Source: Lachnospiraceae bacterium UBA7093 (GTDB taxonomy: Bacteria > Bacillota > Clostridia > Lachnospirales > Lachnospiraceae). From it: a DNA stretch of 41,418 nt. This document shows positions 16,452-25,673 of this stretch, in pieces. The first letter of the stretch is position 1, and every line of letters begins with the position of its first letter. The notes under the pieces were generated by a model. That model was not told the origin of the DNA, did not search any database, and was given only the letters and a program-made list of their open reading frames with translations. Both the position numbers and the translations under genes were made by a program. The DNA lies in assembly GCA_002492465.1 (NCBI GenBank), contig DKYT01000036.1:1-41418 (forward strand). The letters run 5' to 3'.

Positions 16452-17323
16452 CCCTTGGTTCCTCCTCTCGCTACCCCTTCCATCACCTTTTTGCGGAACA
16501 CAAGAAACAAAAGGATCAGTGGAACTGAGATCACCACTACCGCCGCCATCATCGCCGGAATATTTTCACGCCCAAAGCCGTTCTCCCTGATCTCCTGAAT
16601 ACCATTTGAGACAAGGTAGTAATCGGGATCATCGGTGATCAATCTTGGCCATACATAGGAATTCCAGCACTCAATCACCTTCAGTATGGTAATGGTGATC
16701 AGCGTAGGTCGGGAAATGGGAATCATAACCTTTAGCAGATATTTCAGATCAGAGGTGCCGTCCACCTTTGCCGCCCGATACAGCCCATCGGGTATCTGCT
16801 CAAAATTTTCTTTCAGCAGATAAATATAAAACACCGACATAACGGAAGGCAAAATCAGCCCCTGAAAGGTATTGCGCATATCCAGATTGGTGACGGTTAC
16901 AAAATTGGTAATGATCACCAGCTCATTGGGTATCATCATCAGCGAAAGGAAAATCAAAAACACAATATTTTTCCCCTTAAACTCCAGTCTGGCAAAGGCA
17001 AACGCCGCAAGGATTACCACAAACAGCATAATCCCGGTGGTTATCACCGTAAAAATAAGGGTATTTGCCAGATATTTTCCTAAGGATACGGTGGTAAAAG
17101 CGTCCACATAGTTCTCCATCGTAGGAGAAAGGGTAAAAAACTTAGGGATGTATTCCGAATTGTACGCTCCATAACTTTTTACCGATGTGAGCAGCATCCA
17201 GTAAAAGGGAAACAGCACCATAACCGCCCAGATGGTCAAAAGCACATAGGTCACAGTGCGAACCGCCATTCTCCGCCCCTTTGCCCGCTTTTCTATTTGA
17301 TCATAATCCGTTTTTCTTTCCAT
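16448..17323 (-). CDS. Carbohydrate ABC permease, MalG type
   Basis: A 291-residue inner-membrane permease with six predicted helices and the cytoplasmic EAA loop YRAAKVDGTSDLKYLLKVMIP (about 185-205), which docks to the ATPase. An N-terminal basic segment precedes the first helix. It partners the MalF-type permease 14 bases upstream and the binding protein it overlaps by four bases. AGGAGG precedes the ATG at 17323. Confidence 0.93.
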   Translation of the reverse strand: MERKTDYDQIEKRAKGRRMAVRTVTYVLLTIWAVMVLFPFYWMLLTSVKSYGAYNSEYIPKFFTLSPTMENYVDAFTTVSLGKYLANTLIFTVITTGIMLFVVILAAFAFARLEFKGKNIVFLIFLSLMMIPNELVIITNFVTVTNLDMRNTFQGLILPSVMSVFYIYLLKENFEQIPDGLYRAAKVDGTSDLKYLLKVMIPISRPTLITITILKVIECWNSYVWPRLITDDPDYYLVSNGIQEIRENGFGRENIPAMMAAVVVISVPLILLFLVFRKKVMEGVARGGTKG

Positions 17324-17337
17324 ATCTCTCCGCCCTC

Positions 17338-18243
17338 CTAATCATTTACACTTTTTTTACTGATCAGCAGGTTGATGCAGGTGATCGTAAGCACAATGGC
17401 AAACAGCAGAATTGCCGCCGCAGACGCATAGGAAGGATAGCCGCCGCTGTCCCCGTAAAGCATATCATATATATATCCCACAATGGTATTCATCTGTGCC
17501 CCATTCAGATCCGTTCCAAACAGCGCCACCACATCACTGTATGCCTTAAAAGCTCCGATAAAGCCTGTGATAATCAGATAAAAAATCATAGGTGAGATCA
17601 TAGGGAGGGTGATTCTCATAAAAATCCGGAAGCCCGACGTACCGTCCACCCGCGCCGCACGGTAATATTCCTGATTCACCGAGGCAAGGGCGCTGGTCAG
17701 GATCAAAATCTTGAACGGCATGACCACCCATATGGTATAAAAGCACAGTACAAACATTTTCGCCCAGTAAGGTCCGTCAATAAAATCTATCGGTCCCTGT
17801 CCAAACCAGTGCAGGATCAGGTTGATGAAGCCGTCGGAATACGCCGTTTTTTTAAATAAAATCATAAATACCAGCCCTACCGCCAGGGTATTGGTCACAT
17901 AAGGCAGAAAGTAAACGGTCTGAAACAGATTCCGCAAGGGTTTTATGGAATTTAAGCCCACGGAGATCAAAAGAGCAATTCCTGTAGACAAAGGCACCGT
18001 TATAATCACCAGCAAAAAAGTATTTTTCACCGCCTGCAAAAAATAAGGATCATGAAGCACATAAGCGTAATTGTAAGAGCCTATGCCAAAATAGGTTTGA
18101 GAAGCGGAATTATACCCCTCCTCAAAGGAATAAATGAAAACGTCGATCAAAGGGTACACCATAAACGCGCCTAAAAACAAAAGTGCAGGCAGGAGATATA
18201 ACCAGCCCTTTAAACTGCCATCCCTGAATTTTTTTCTGCTCAT
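17338..18243 (-). CDS. Carbohydrate ABC permease, MalF type
   Basis: A 301-residue permease with six helices (first at about 14-35, YLLPALLFLGAFMVYPLIDV) and the EAA loop YRAARVDGTSGFRIFMRITLP. Pairs with the MalG-type protein to form the channel. Its ATG overlaps the end of the ATPase gene (18240-18243), showing translational coupling. Confidence 0.93.
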   Translation of the reverse strand: MSRKKFRDGSLKGWLYLLPALLFLGAFMVYPLIDVFIYSFEEGYNSASQTYFGIGSYNYAYVLHDPYFLQAVKNTFLLVIITVPLSTGIALLISVGLNSIKPLRNLFQTVYFLPYVTNTLAVGLVFMILFKKTAYSDGFINLILHWFGQGPIDFIDGPYWAKMFVLCFYTIWVVMPFKILILTSALASVNQEYYRAARVDGTSGFRIFMRITLPMISPMIFYLIITGFIGAFKAYSDVVALFGTDLNGAQMNTIVGYIYDMLYGDSGGYPSYASAAAILLFAIVLTITCINLLISKKSVND

Positions 18244-19367
18244 AAGCCCCTCTCCTCAAATTGGATTCTTTCCTCTGTCTCCCTGTCAAAAAGAAAGACC
18301 TTATGAGGGATAAGAGAAAATCTCACCTCATTTTCCTCCCCCCAAGCCTCCTGCTCCAGATTCAATTTATTCTCAGTTCCAATAATTGCGCGCACCGTAG
18401 GATTCAAGGAGGAAGGATTCTCCGACACAATACTGATATCACGCCCCATAACCTCTATTCCCTTCAGCTTGCAGCAAAGAGCGCCCTTCCGGTCGGGCAC
18501 AAAGCCTTCCGGTCTTACGCCCACATAGACCTCTCCGTCCTCCTCACCTTTTATCTCCAAAACAGGATCCTCTCCTATATAAATCCTGCCTTCCTTTACC
18601 CGTCCGTTAAAAAGGTTAATGGGCGGCGTACCCAGAAATTTTGCCACAAAAAGATTTGCAGGGCTGTCGTAAACCTCCTGGGGCTTCCCGATCTGCAACG
18701 CCACCCCTTCCCTCATCACTACGATCAAATCGGAAATGCTCATCGCCTCTTCCTGATCATGGGTTACAAAAATAGTGGTAATTCCGGTTTCTCTCTGAAT
18801 CCTTCTGATCTCCTCCCTGGTTTGAAGGCGCAGGCGGGCATCCAGATTGGAAAGAGGCTCGTCCAGTAAAAGCACCCGGGGCATTTTTACCAGGGCACGG
18901 GCAATCGCCACACGTTGCTGCTGACCGCCGGAAAGCTGGCTGGGCTTGCGATCCATAAGCTCGTCAATTTGCACCATTTTTGCCGCTTCCATTGCCTTTT
19001 CCAGCATCGCCTCCTTGGAAAGCTTATCCTTTCCCTTTAAATTTTGCAGAGGAAATAATATATTCTGTTTCACAGTAAGGTGAGGATAAAGAGCATAATT
19101 CTGAAATACCAGACCAATCCCCCTGTTTTCCGGAGGCAGATCCGTAACGTCATCCCCTCCAAAAAAGATTCTGCCATGGGTAGGCTTTTCCAGACCGCTG
19201 ATTAGATTCAGCGTAGTGCTTTTCCCGCATCCGGAGGGTCCCAGCAAGCCAATCAGCTTTCCGTCGGGAATTTGAAACGTAAAGTCGTTGACGGCAATCA
19301 CCTCATGGCGGCTTTTTCTGTCACGGCTGGGGAACTTTTTTGTCAAATTCTGCAATACCACTTCCAT
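18240..19367 (-). CDS. MsmX/UgpC-type sugar ABC ATPase
   Basis: About 375 residues. Walker A GLLGPSGCGKST, Q-loop VFQNYALYP, signature LSGGQQQRVAIARAL, Walker B VLLLDEPLSNLD, H-loop FVTHDQEEA and a C-terminal TOBE/MalK-like regulatory domain (about 245-375). This class is often shared by several sugar importers in Firmicutes. The ATG at 19367 fits the family N-terminus (MEVVLQNLTKKF); a GTG at 19379 with GAGG six bases upstream is a real alternative. It is the first gene of this operon. No other single-domain sugar ATPase is in the window, so it may also serve MalFG at 33-35 kb. Confidence 0.93.
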   Translation of the reverse strand: MEVVLQNLTKKFPSRDRKSRHEVIAVNDFTFQIPDGKLIGLLGPSGCGKSTTLNLISGLEKPTHGRIFFGGDDVTDLPPENRGIGLVFQNYALYPHLTVKQNILFPLQNLKGKDKLSKEAMLEKAMEAAKMVQIDELMDRKPSQLSGGQQQRVAIARALVKMPRVLLLDEPLSNLDARLRLQTREEIRRIQRETGITTIFVTHDQEEAMSISDLIVVMREGVALQIGKPQEVYDSPANLFVAKFLGTPPINLFNGRVKEGRIYIGEDPVLEIKGEEDGEVYVGVRPEGFVPDRKGALCCKLKGIEVMGRDISIVSENPSSLNPTVRAIIGTENKLNLEQEAWGEENEVRFSLIPHKVFLFDRETEERIQFEERGL

Positions 19368-19394
19368 CTTACTATCCACACCTTTCCTCAAATG

Positions 19395-19410
19395 TAATTT
19401 CCGGAAATTA
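19395..19410. promoter_or_regulatory. Perfect 16-bp palindrome in the ABC operon leader
   Basis: TAATTTCCGGAAATTA is a perfect palindrome, 12-27 bases downstream of the -10 box at 19422-19427 and just upstream of the ribosome site. Its position across or after the start of transcription suits a repressor site. No local regulator can be assigned to it. Confidence 0.55.
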
Positions 19411-19421
19411 TTTCATTTCAC

Positions 19422-19450
19422 ATTATACTGAAAAAAGAAGAGTATGTCCA
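19422..19450 (-). promoter_or_regulatory. Promoter of the sugar ABC operon
   Basis: Minus-strand TGGACA (19445-19450), a 17-base spacer and TATAAT (19422-19427), upstream of the ATPase gene. Confidence 0.8.
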
Positions 19451-19463
19451 GATAAGGAGCCTC

Positions 19464-19493
19464 TTGCAAATCTCCGCCTATCCGGGCTATAAT
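19464..19493 (+). promoter_or_regulatory. Promoter of the 19523-20137 gene
   Basis: TTGCAA (19464-19469), 18-base spacer, TATAAT (19488-19493). It is divergent from the ABC operon promoter; the two -35 boxes are 13 bases apart. Confidence 0.7.
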
Positions 19494-19522
19494 AAAGCAA
19501 CAAACTACAGTGAGGTACCTAT

Positions 19523-20137
19523 ATGCTTTCCAGGAAAAAAACAATGTCCAAAATAAACTATCTTGAAGACTGGCCTACCCATTATTACGATATTCCCACG
19601 CCTTCTCTTAGAAAGGAATATCTTGAACAGGCGATCGCCTCCAATCTGGATCCCGACCATGATCTTTGCCGTATGGAATTACTAAAAAAACGTTTTGGAA
19701 TGAAAGGGAAAAAAGATTCCGGCGACTCCTTTATGTTCGCCTGGATTATGATCAAATCCGCCGCCCTTGCCGAAGACAACCTTCTCATCAAAAAACAGAA
19801 GCGGGAATTAGACAAATATGTAGAAGACCTGTGCCTGCGCAGCTTCGTCTCCGCTTCCCCCGCCATGAAGCAGGTTCTGGAAGAGGAATGGACGGATTTT
19901 GCCAGACGTTACATTCTTTCCTGCATCAAGAGCAAAAACTATTCTTCCACTTTTTTCGGTATCATACCTTTGCAATATGAGACAATCGCCAGGAAGCTTG
20001 CAGATGAGATTGATCTGGTAACCCGCTTTTATCCCGACATGTTTGACGCGGCACAGGACTTTATTCCTCTTCGCAGGATGTTTATGGACGCTTACTATCA
20101 GCTGGTGGACGACGCAGACCTTTATTGGTCGGAATAG
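19523..20137 (+). CDS. Conserved hypothetical helical protein
   Basis: 204 residues, soluble, mostly helical, with no signal peptide. I do not recognise a function; it resembles an uncharacterised Lachnospiraceae family (possibly DUF6553, from memory and unverified). Notable stretches are LEDWPTHYYDIPTPSLRKEYLEQAI near the N-terminus, an ELLKKRFG segment and a C-terminal FIPLRRMFMDAYYQLVDDADLYW. ATG at 19523 with GAGG seven bases upstream and its own promoter. It is the second of only two intact plus-strand genes in the window and is convergent with the sensor operon, ending 10 bases from the MglB-like gene's stop with no clear terminator between. Confidence 0.7.
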   Translation: MLSRKKTMSKINYLEDWPTHYYDIPTPSLRKEYLEQAIASNLDPDHDLCRMELLKKRFGMKGKKDSGDSFMFAWIMIKSAALAEDNLLIKKQKRELDKYVEDLCLRSFVSASPAMKQVLEEEWTDFARRYILSCIKSKNYSSTFFGIIPLQYETIARKLADEIDLVTRFYPDMFDAAQDFIPLRRMFMDAYYQLVDDADLYWSE

Positions 20138-20147
20138 ACGCCTTCCC

Positions 20148-21182
20148 TTATTTCAGGAACTCATCCACATCCGTCTGCATTACCTTTTGATAGGGCAGAC
20201 GGATATACTTTCCCTCCTCCATCTCCAGCGTAGAAATATCTTCTCCCATAGAAAGGGCATAGGCAAGGTTCAGCATACCCAGCGCCTGTCCTTCCCCGTC
20301 GTTATAAACGGTTCCGGCAAGCTCTCCGCTTTTCACAGCTTCCAGCCCCACGTCCGTACCGTCGATTCCTACAATGACAGGCCAATCCTCCCGATCTATT
20401 TCCGCCGCTTTCAAAGCGTCTATGGCTCCCAGCGCCATATCGTCGTTGTTGGATAAGATTAATTCAATCTGATTCCCATATTCATTTATGATCTGCGCCG
20501 TTTTCGTCTGTGCCTGCGCCCTGTTCCAGTTTGCAATGGCATAGGTCAGCTTCTCCACCTCGATGCCTCTGTCCACTATCGTGCTGACAGCATACTCAGT
20601 GCGCACAATGGCATCCTGATGTCCCGCTTCCCCCTCCAGCATAACATACTGGAAAACGCCGTCGCCGTTTTTGTCTGCTTCCGGATCCTTACGAAAAGCA
20701 TCCGCTGCAATCTCCCCCTCCATAATGCCGGATTCGAATGCCTTCGCGCCTACATAGTAAAGCTGGTTCCATCGCTCCAAGTCTTCCGCAACCAATTCCC
20801 TGTTAAAAAAGATAACCGGCACATTTTGATTTTCCGCCATGTCAATAATGGTGGTAGGCTCCGTCCTGTCCACCAGATTCACACAGATTACATTGCATCC
20901 GTCCCCCAGCATTTCCTCCACCTGGCTGTTCTGGGCGGACTGGGATGCAGAGGCATTATAAACCTCTATGTTGATGGCAATTCCCGTTTCTTCCGATTTT
21001 TCTCTTGCATAAACCTTAAAATGCTCCATCAGCTGGGACACAAAGGTATCATACTGATCGTACACCGTAACGCCGATCTTAATGCTGTTAATCTCTTCTT
21101 TTGCCGATTTCTGACCGCAGCCTGTAAGCAAAGCTGCCATGCATAAAAAAAATATAACGCTCGTCCTGCCTCTTTTTCTCAT
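20148..21182 (-). CDS. MglB-like sugar-binding lipoprotein in the sensor operon
   Basis: 344 residues, lipoprotein signal ending LLTGCGQ (Cys22), periplasmic-binding-protein type 1 fold. It keeps the E. coli MglB ligand set: GEAGHQDAIVRTEY aligns with the His152/Asp154/Arg158 region, ANWNRAQAQ with Trp183, LSNNDDMALGA with Asn211, GIDGTD with Asp236 and VYND with Asn256. DKNGDGVFQ matches the MglB calcium loop. It is therefore expected to bind glucose or galactose. It ends an operon with a YesN regulator, YesM kinase and a second binding protein, 15 bases after the latter, and is not next to permease genes. A sensory role is inferred; feeding the mgl permease is the alternative. Confidence 0.88.
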   Translation of the reverse strand: MRKRGRTSVIFFLCMAALLTGCGQKSAKEEINSIKIGVTVYDQYDTFVSQLMEHFKVYAREKSEETGIAINIEVYNASASQSAQNSQVEEMLGDGCNVICVNLVDRTEPTTIIDMAENQNVPVIFFNRELVAEDLERWNQLYYVGAKAFESGIMEGEIAADAFRKDPEADKNGDGVFQYVMLEGEAGHQDAIVRTEYAVSTIVDRGIEVEKLTYAIANWNRAQAQTKTAQIINEYGNQIELILSNNDDMALGAIDALKAAEIDREDWPVIVGIDGTDVGLEAVKSGELAGTVYNDGEGQALGMLNLAYALSMGEDISTLEMEEGKYIRLPYQKVMQTDVDEFLK

Positions 21183-21197
21183 ATCTTAACCGCTCTC

Positions 21198-22178
21198 CTA
21201 CTGAACGATGGGGAAAAGAACCTTTTGATTTTCCTCCTCGTACAGATTTTCCTGATCTATCACCAGATAATCGATCTCCCTGCCCTGCACCTCCGAAAGA
21301 CGATATTGAATCTGTTTTGCAATCTGCTCCATACTCAAATATCCCATATTAAACTCATTAGGTACCACAAGGGACTGTATCCAGCCCTTATCCAGATAAT
21401 ACACTGCCTTTTCCGAATACCCTACGCCGTAGAGCAGGCAGCTTCCTTTTTCCTCCTCCCCCTTTGTCAGGAGAAAATCCACCGCCAGTTCTGTTTCCTC
21501 GTTGCCAAGGGCAATCAAAATGTCCACCGGGTCTGTCTGTGCCTTCTTCGGCAGCAACTCTCTGATCTCCTCCGAATTTCCCTGGAGCGTCCATAAAGGC
21601 TCTGCACTTTCCTTTTCCAGCGCATTTTTTACCCCTTCGAGCCGCTGCTGCATGGCAATCTGCGCCTGATTGCCTCCTAAAATACCGATTCTTTTTTCCT
21701 TTATTTCAATCTCTGATTTGGCAGCTGCCGTTTCGCCCAATGTAATACCGATGTCCTTATTATCCGGTCCCGTAACTGCATAAACCCCCTGAGGCTCCAC
21801 ATCCGTTTCCAACAGCATTACCGCAATCTGCTGAGAGTCCTGATTTAAATTGTCCAATCCTACACTATCGGAAATCATCTGCAGAATAAGCCCATCGGTG
21901 CCGTTTTGAATTTCCCGTTCAATCAACTCCAATTCTTCTCTCTCACTGGCAAATTTGCCGGAAAATACATAATTCATTGTGATATTATTATCCCGTGCCG
22001 CCTGTTCCAGTCCTTCCCGCATGGCAATCCAACGGTCGTTATTGCTGTCGTCCACAATCACGGAAACCGTATACGTCTTCTCCTGTTTCCCGGTGCCCAG
22101 CATCTCATAGGCAGTTCCCACAATCACAATCACCAATACCAGCATCAGCAGTCCAAAATATAATTTATTCCTGTTCAT
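21198..22178 (-). CDS. Membrane-anchored binding-protein sensor (XylFII-like design)
   Basis: 326 residues. The N-terminal helix (about 7-24, YFGLLMLVLVIVIVGTA) has no cysteine lipobox, so it is a signal anchor. The rest is a type 1 periplasmic-binding fold (VSVIVDDSNNDRWIAMREGLEQ, GTDGLILQMIS, VYAVTGPDNKDIG, KRIGILGG, VDILIALGN). The sugar-pocket Asp/Asn/Arg motifs of MglB are not evident. Its start overlaps the kinase gene by 14 bases (ribosome site AAAGGAG), so it is coupled to it. The published Clostridium beijerinckii XylFII-LytS pair, in which an anchored xylose-binding protein signals through a kinase, is the closest precedent known to me. Ligand unknown. Confidence 0.8.
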   Translation of the reverse strand: MNRNKLYFGLLMLVLVIVIVGTAYEMLGTGKQEKTYTVSVIVDDSNNDRWIAMREGLEQAARDNNITMNYVFSGKFASEREELELIEREIQNGTDGLILQMISDSVGLDNLNQDSQQIAVMLLETDVEPQGVYAVTGPDNKDIGITLGETAAAKSEIEIKEKRIGILGGNQAQIAMQQRLEGVKNALEKESAEPLWTLQGNSEEIRELLPKKAQTDPVDILIALGNEETELAVDFLLTKGEEEKGSCLLYGVGYSEKAVYYLDKGWIQSLVVPNEFNMGYLSMEQIAKQIQYRLSEVQGREIDYLVIDQENLYEEENQKVLFPIVQ

Positions 22179-24030
22179 CCGCCTGATCTCCTTTCGGCTG
22201 CCTTTCTCTGCTGCCCTCCAGCTGTTCCACCGTTTCGGGCAGATAGGGAATGCCTGGCAGATGAATCCTTACCGTGGTTCCCTCGTCCGGGCAGCTCTCG
22301 ATCTCCAATCCATAGGCTTCCCCAAACCGGAGCCTGATCCGGTTGTGAACGTTAATCAAGCCCACGCCTGAGCCATGGCTGCGCACCCTGTTATTTTCCG
22401 TCAAAAGCTGATCCACCGTTTCCCTGGTCATACCCAGTCCATTATCCTGAACCTCAATATAAATGTCCTCCCCTTTCCGATAACCCTGTACAAGGATCTC
22501 GCCGTCCCCGTCCATATATTCCACGCCATAGTAAATGGCATTTTCCAAAAGGGGCTGTATCACCAGTTTTACCGTACAATAAGAAAGAATATCCTCATCT
22601 ACTTTAAAGTCCACGGTAAAAATATTTTTATAACGAATCTTCTGAATATTCATATAATTTCTGGCATGTTTGATCTCATCCCCAATGCTGATAATCGTTT
22701 TCCCCTTACTTAAACTGATTCTGAACAGACTTGCCAGCTGGGTGATCATAAAAACAGCGTCCTCATAGCGCTCTCCTTCGATCATCCAGACAATAGAATC
22801 CAGGGTATTATACAGGAAATGGGGATTGATCTGGGACTGAAGGGCGTCCAGCTCGCTTTTTCGCTTCTCCTCCTGCTCCACCACAATATCCTGCATCAAT
22901 TGTTTCAGCTGTTCCACCGTAGAACGCAGGGTTTTGCCAAGATGCTCAACCTCCATGGTGCCGCCCACATAAATATTGGGATTCATATTTCCCGATTCCC
23001 ACTCCTTCACAGAATCGTTCAACTTCTGTAAGGGCTTAACGATATTTGCCGACACCAGCTGATTCAAAATAATGGTGGCGAGAATCAAAAGCGCCGCCAG
23101 CATAATGACAAACATTCTGGTTCCATACAATCCCATGTTGATGGAGCTTACCGGAATCACGCTGACAATTTTCCACCCGGTATAGCTGACGGTTTTCACT
23201 GTAATCAACCGCTTTTCCCCCTGGAAAACCTCCTCATGGCTCCCGTCCAGATAATCTGCCGCTTCCAGATTATTCTCCTCAAAAAGGCTGGTATAGATCA
23301 GCTTTTGCTTGGGGTGATAGATAATTTCCCCGTTGCTGTCCATCAAATACACATATTCCGATGAATTATCTGTGTTTGCCTTGGTAAAAATCTGCTCGAT
23401 ACTACTGTAATTCATATCCACCAGCAACATTCCCAGGGTGGAATTTCCATTGTTTGTCAGTTCCACCGCCCTGCTCAACGAAACCACCCAATAATAACGA
23501 TAGCTGGTGTTGTCAAAAAGATTCTGCACATGAGGCGTTGAAAAATGAATATTTTCCATCTGCTCCATGGCGTTCACAAACCATTCCTGATTGGTGATGT
23601 CTGAATTTCCCTTTTCTGTGGCAACAGGCGCCGCAGCCACCAGCCTGCCGTCATTGGTGTAACAGGCAATGCTGATCAGATTGTCCTTGTTTGCCTCATA
23701 TAACAGATTCATCTCCGCATCCATGGTCTCCTGGGCAAGATCCGTGTTTTTAATTACACTGTAATACATGGCGTCGGAAATACGGCGCATACCCCTTAAA
23801 TAGGTTTCCAGCTTAATGGAGGTCTGGTTTAAGAGAGACTCCGCATTTTCCACCATCATCTCCTGCATTTGATTCACAAAACGATTGTATAAGGTCACCG
23901 TCAAAAGTCCCATGCTGCACACGGAAATGATCGTAAAAGACACCACGATCGTCATCTGAATGGATCTGGCGCGGGTATGGATTTTCAAATATGAAATTAA
24001 CCGTATATAAAGCTCTTTCATTTTCTTCAT
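22165..24030 (-). CDS. YesM-family sensor histidine kinase
   Basis: 621 residues. Helix 1 (27-47) and helix 2 (306-326) flank a large extracellular dCache-like domain (48-305). A HAMP linker follows (327-380), then the His_kinase motif NPHFLYNTLDS with His404, and a HATPase domain with N-box LLENAIYYG (Asn496) and G-boxes DNGLGM and GSGVGLINV. Class is YesM/LytS-like, usually paired with an AraC-type YesN regulator, as here (ATGA overlap at 24027-24030). Operon position between the regulator and two sugar-binding proteins indicates sugar sensing, with the binding proteins as likely contact partners of the extracellular domain. Confidence 0.93.
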   Translation of the reverse strand: MKKMKELYIRLISYLKIHTRARSIQMTIVVSFTIISVCSMGLLTVTLYNRFVNQMQEMMVENAESLLNQTSIKLETYLRGMRRISDAMYYSVIKNTDLAQETMDAEMNLLYEANKDNLISIACYTNDGRLVAAAPVATEKGNSDITNQEWFVNAMEQMENIHFSTPHVQNLFDNTSYRYYWVVSLSRAVELTNNGNSTLGMLLVDMNYSSIEQIFTKANTDNSSEYVYLMDSNGEIIYHPKQKLIYTSLFEENNLEAADYLDGSHEEVFQGEKRLITVKTVSYTGWKIVSVIPVSSINMGLYGTRMFVIMLAALLILATIILNQLVSANIVKPLQKLNDSVKEWESGNMNPNIYVGGTMEVEHLGKTLRSTVEQLKQLMQDIVVEQEEKRKSELDALQSQINPHFLYNTLDSIVWMIEGERYEDAVFMITQLASLFRISLSKGKTIISIGDEIKHARNYMNIQKIRYKNIFTVDFKVDEDILSYCTVKLVIQPLLENAIYYGVEYMDGDGEILVQGYRKGEDIYIEVQDNGLGMTRETVDQLLTENNRVRSHGSGVGLINVHNRIRLRFGEAYGLEIESCPDEGTTVRIHLPGIPYLPETVEQLEGSRERQPKGDQADEQE

Positions 24031-25640
24031 TTTTGTTCCAGCTTATCCGCCTTATATTTTGAGGGAGACATTCCAAACCGTTTTTTAAAGGCATAGCTGA
24101 AATAATTGGGATCCGAATAGCCTACCTTTTCCGCAATAATATACGTTTTTTCTCCCTTTTCCAGCAAAAGTTCCACCGCCCGGTTCATCCGGTAGTCTGT
24201 GAGGAAATTGATAAAAGTTTTCCCTGTTTCCTTCTTAAATACCGTGGAAAAGTATGCTGCGCTGACGCTCAGATAGCTGCAGATCACCTCTATACTCAAC
24301 TCCTGATCGCCGTAATGCTCCTCCACATATTCAATTGCTCTGGTCACAAAGGACTTTGTGGTATCCTGCCGTTCATGAAGCACCTGGCTCCGCATTCCAA
24401 TACAGATTTTCTCTAACCATTCCTGCAGCGCCTGGGTAGACTCCAGCTGCAATACCTGATGGTATGCATCTTCCTCGCCCCCAAAGATCTCATCGGGATT
24501 GATCTGATTGTTTGCACAAAAACGGAACAACTCCGTTACCAGTTCCATAAGCAAAAGCCTGTATTTCTGCAAAGACATCTTTGATCCTTCGATCCGCGCT
24601 GTCAGTTCGCCGATCCCTTCCTTCAGCTTCTGCTCCTCTCCCATTTTAATTTCCTTCAGAATCCTTTGGATATACGGCTCTTCCCAGGGCATGTCCACAT
24701 TCTCCTGGGGATCGATCTCCGCAATATTAATCGCCCTTGTATTACCGTACAGCACCCGATAGGAAACCGCATTCTGCGCGCCCTGATAAGACTGCTGCAA
24801 CTCTCCGGGCAGCCCACAGATATGCCCGATTCCCGCCGTCACCCTTGCGTTGCAAATACGCTTTGCCATGCGGCAGATTTTATCCATTGTATCTGTAAAA
24901 GCGGCGCAGGACTCCTCATCCGGCAGCTGGGTAACCACCAGAATATCCCCAAGGTAAATCAGAACCCTGCTGTCCCACACCCGTTCCAGCTGTTCTTCCA
25001 CCAGCTTTCTCACAGAAAGGGTCTGTAACAGGGGATCGATAGACGATGCTTCCCCTGCCGGAGTAGAACTGATGTGAAGAATGGTTGCTACATAATAGGG
25101 TCCTTTCAAATTGATCTGATAATTGGCTGCATACTTCTCAATCTGATCCTCAGAGATCCTCCCGTCCATCAAAGAGATAAAAAAGTTTTCCTGGAGTACC
25201 GGCAGGCTTTCCAAATAATATTCCCGCAGCTTGTCTATATTTCTTTTCTCGTCCAGCTCCCTGTCCAGATTGATCTTAAGCCTTTCAAATACTTCCCGAA
25301 GCTCGTTGGCATTAATCGGCTTTAAGATATACTCCTCCGCTTCCACTTTAATCGCTTCTCTGGCATAATCAAACTCATCGAATCCGGAAAAGATAATCAC
25401 CTTGGTTTTCTGATAAAGCTCCTTCAGCTTTTTGCAAAATGTCAGTCCGTCCATGTAGGGCATTTTGATATCCGTCATCACAACGTCTACCTGCAGCTCC
25501 TCCGCCATTTCCAATGCCTCCACTCCGTTCCGGGCATACCCTGCGATCCGAAAGCCCATACTTTCCCAATCCAGCTTTTTCATAATCACCTGGAAAACTT
25601 CTTCCTCATCATCCACCAATAATACCGAATACAGGCTCAT
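24027..25640 (-). CDS. YesN-type AraC response regulator
   Basis: About 537 residues. N-terminal receiver with phospho-acceptor Asp in VVMTDIKMPYMDG (Asp57 from this start), a long middle region (about 130-420) and a C-terminal AraC double helix-turn-helix (VICSYLSVSAAYFSTVFKKETGK through FSYAFKKRFGMSPSKYK). The ATG at 25640 gives the usual MSLYSVLLVDDE start; the in-frame TTG at 25652 is a weaker option. It is coupled to the kinase gene by a four-base overlap. AraC-type regulators of this class usually activate a nearby transporter; the direct repeats upstream of mglB are the best candidate site. Confidence 0.93.
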   Translation of the reverse strand: MSLYSVLLVDDEEEVFQVIMKKLDWESMGFRIAGYARNGVEALEMAEELQVDVVMTDIKMPYMDGLTFCKKLKELYQKTKVIIFSGFDEFDYAREAIKVEAEEYILKPINANELREVFERLKINLDRELDEKRNIDKLREYYLESLPVLQENFFISLMDGRISEDQIEKYAANYQINLKGPYYVATILHISSTPAGEASSIDPLLQTLSVRKLVEEQLERVWDSRVLIYLGDILVVTQLPDEESCAAFTDTMDKICRMAKRICNARVTAGIGHICGLPGELQQSYQGAQNAVSYRVLYGNTRAINIAEIDPQENVDMPWEEPYIQRILKEIKMGEEQKLKEGIGELTARIEGSKMSLQKYRLLLMELVTELFRFCANNQINPDEIFGGEEDAYHQVLQLESTQALQEWLEKICIGMRSQVLHERQDTTKSFVTRAIEYVEEHYGDQELSIEVICSYLSVSAAYFSTVFKKETGKTFINFLTDYRMNRAVELLLEKGEKTYIIAEKVGYSDPNYFSYAFKKRFGMSPSKYKADKLEQK

Positions 25641-25673
25641 CTTGCTTTCCAACCCTTTCCCAGCACATGCTTT

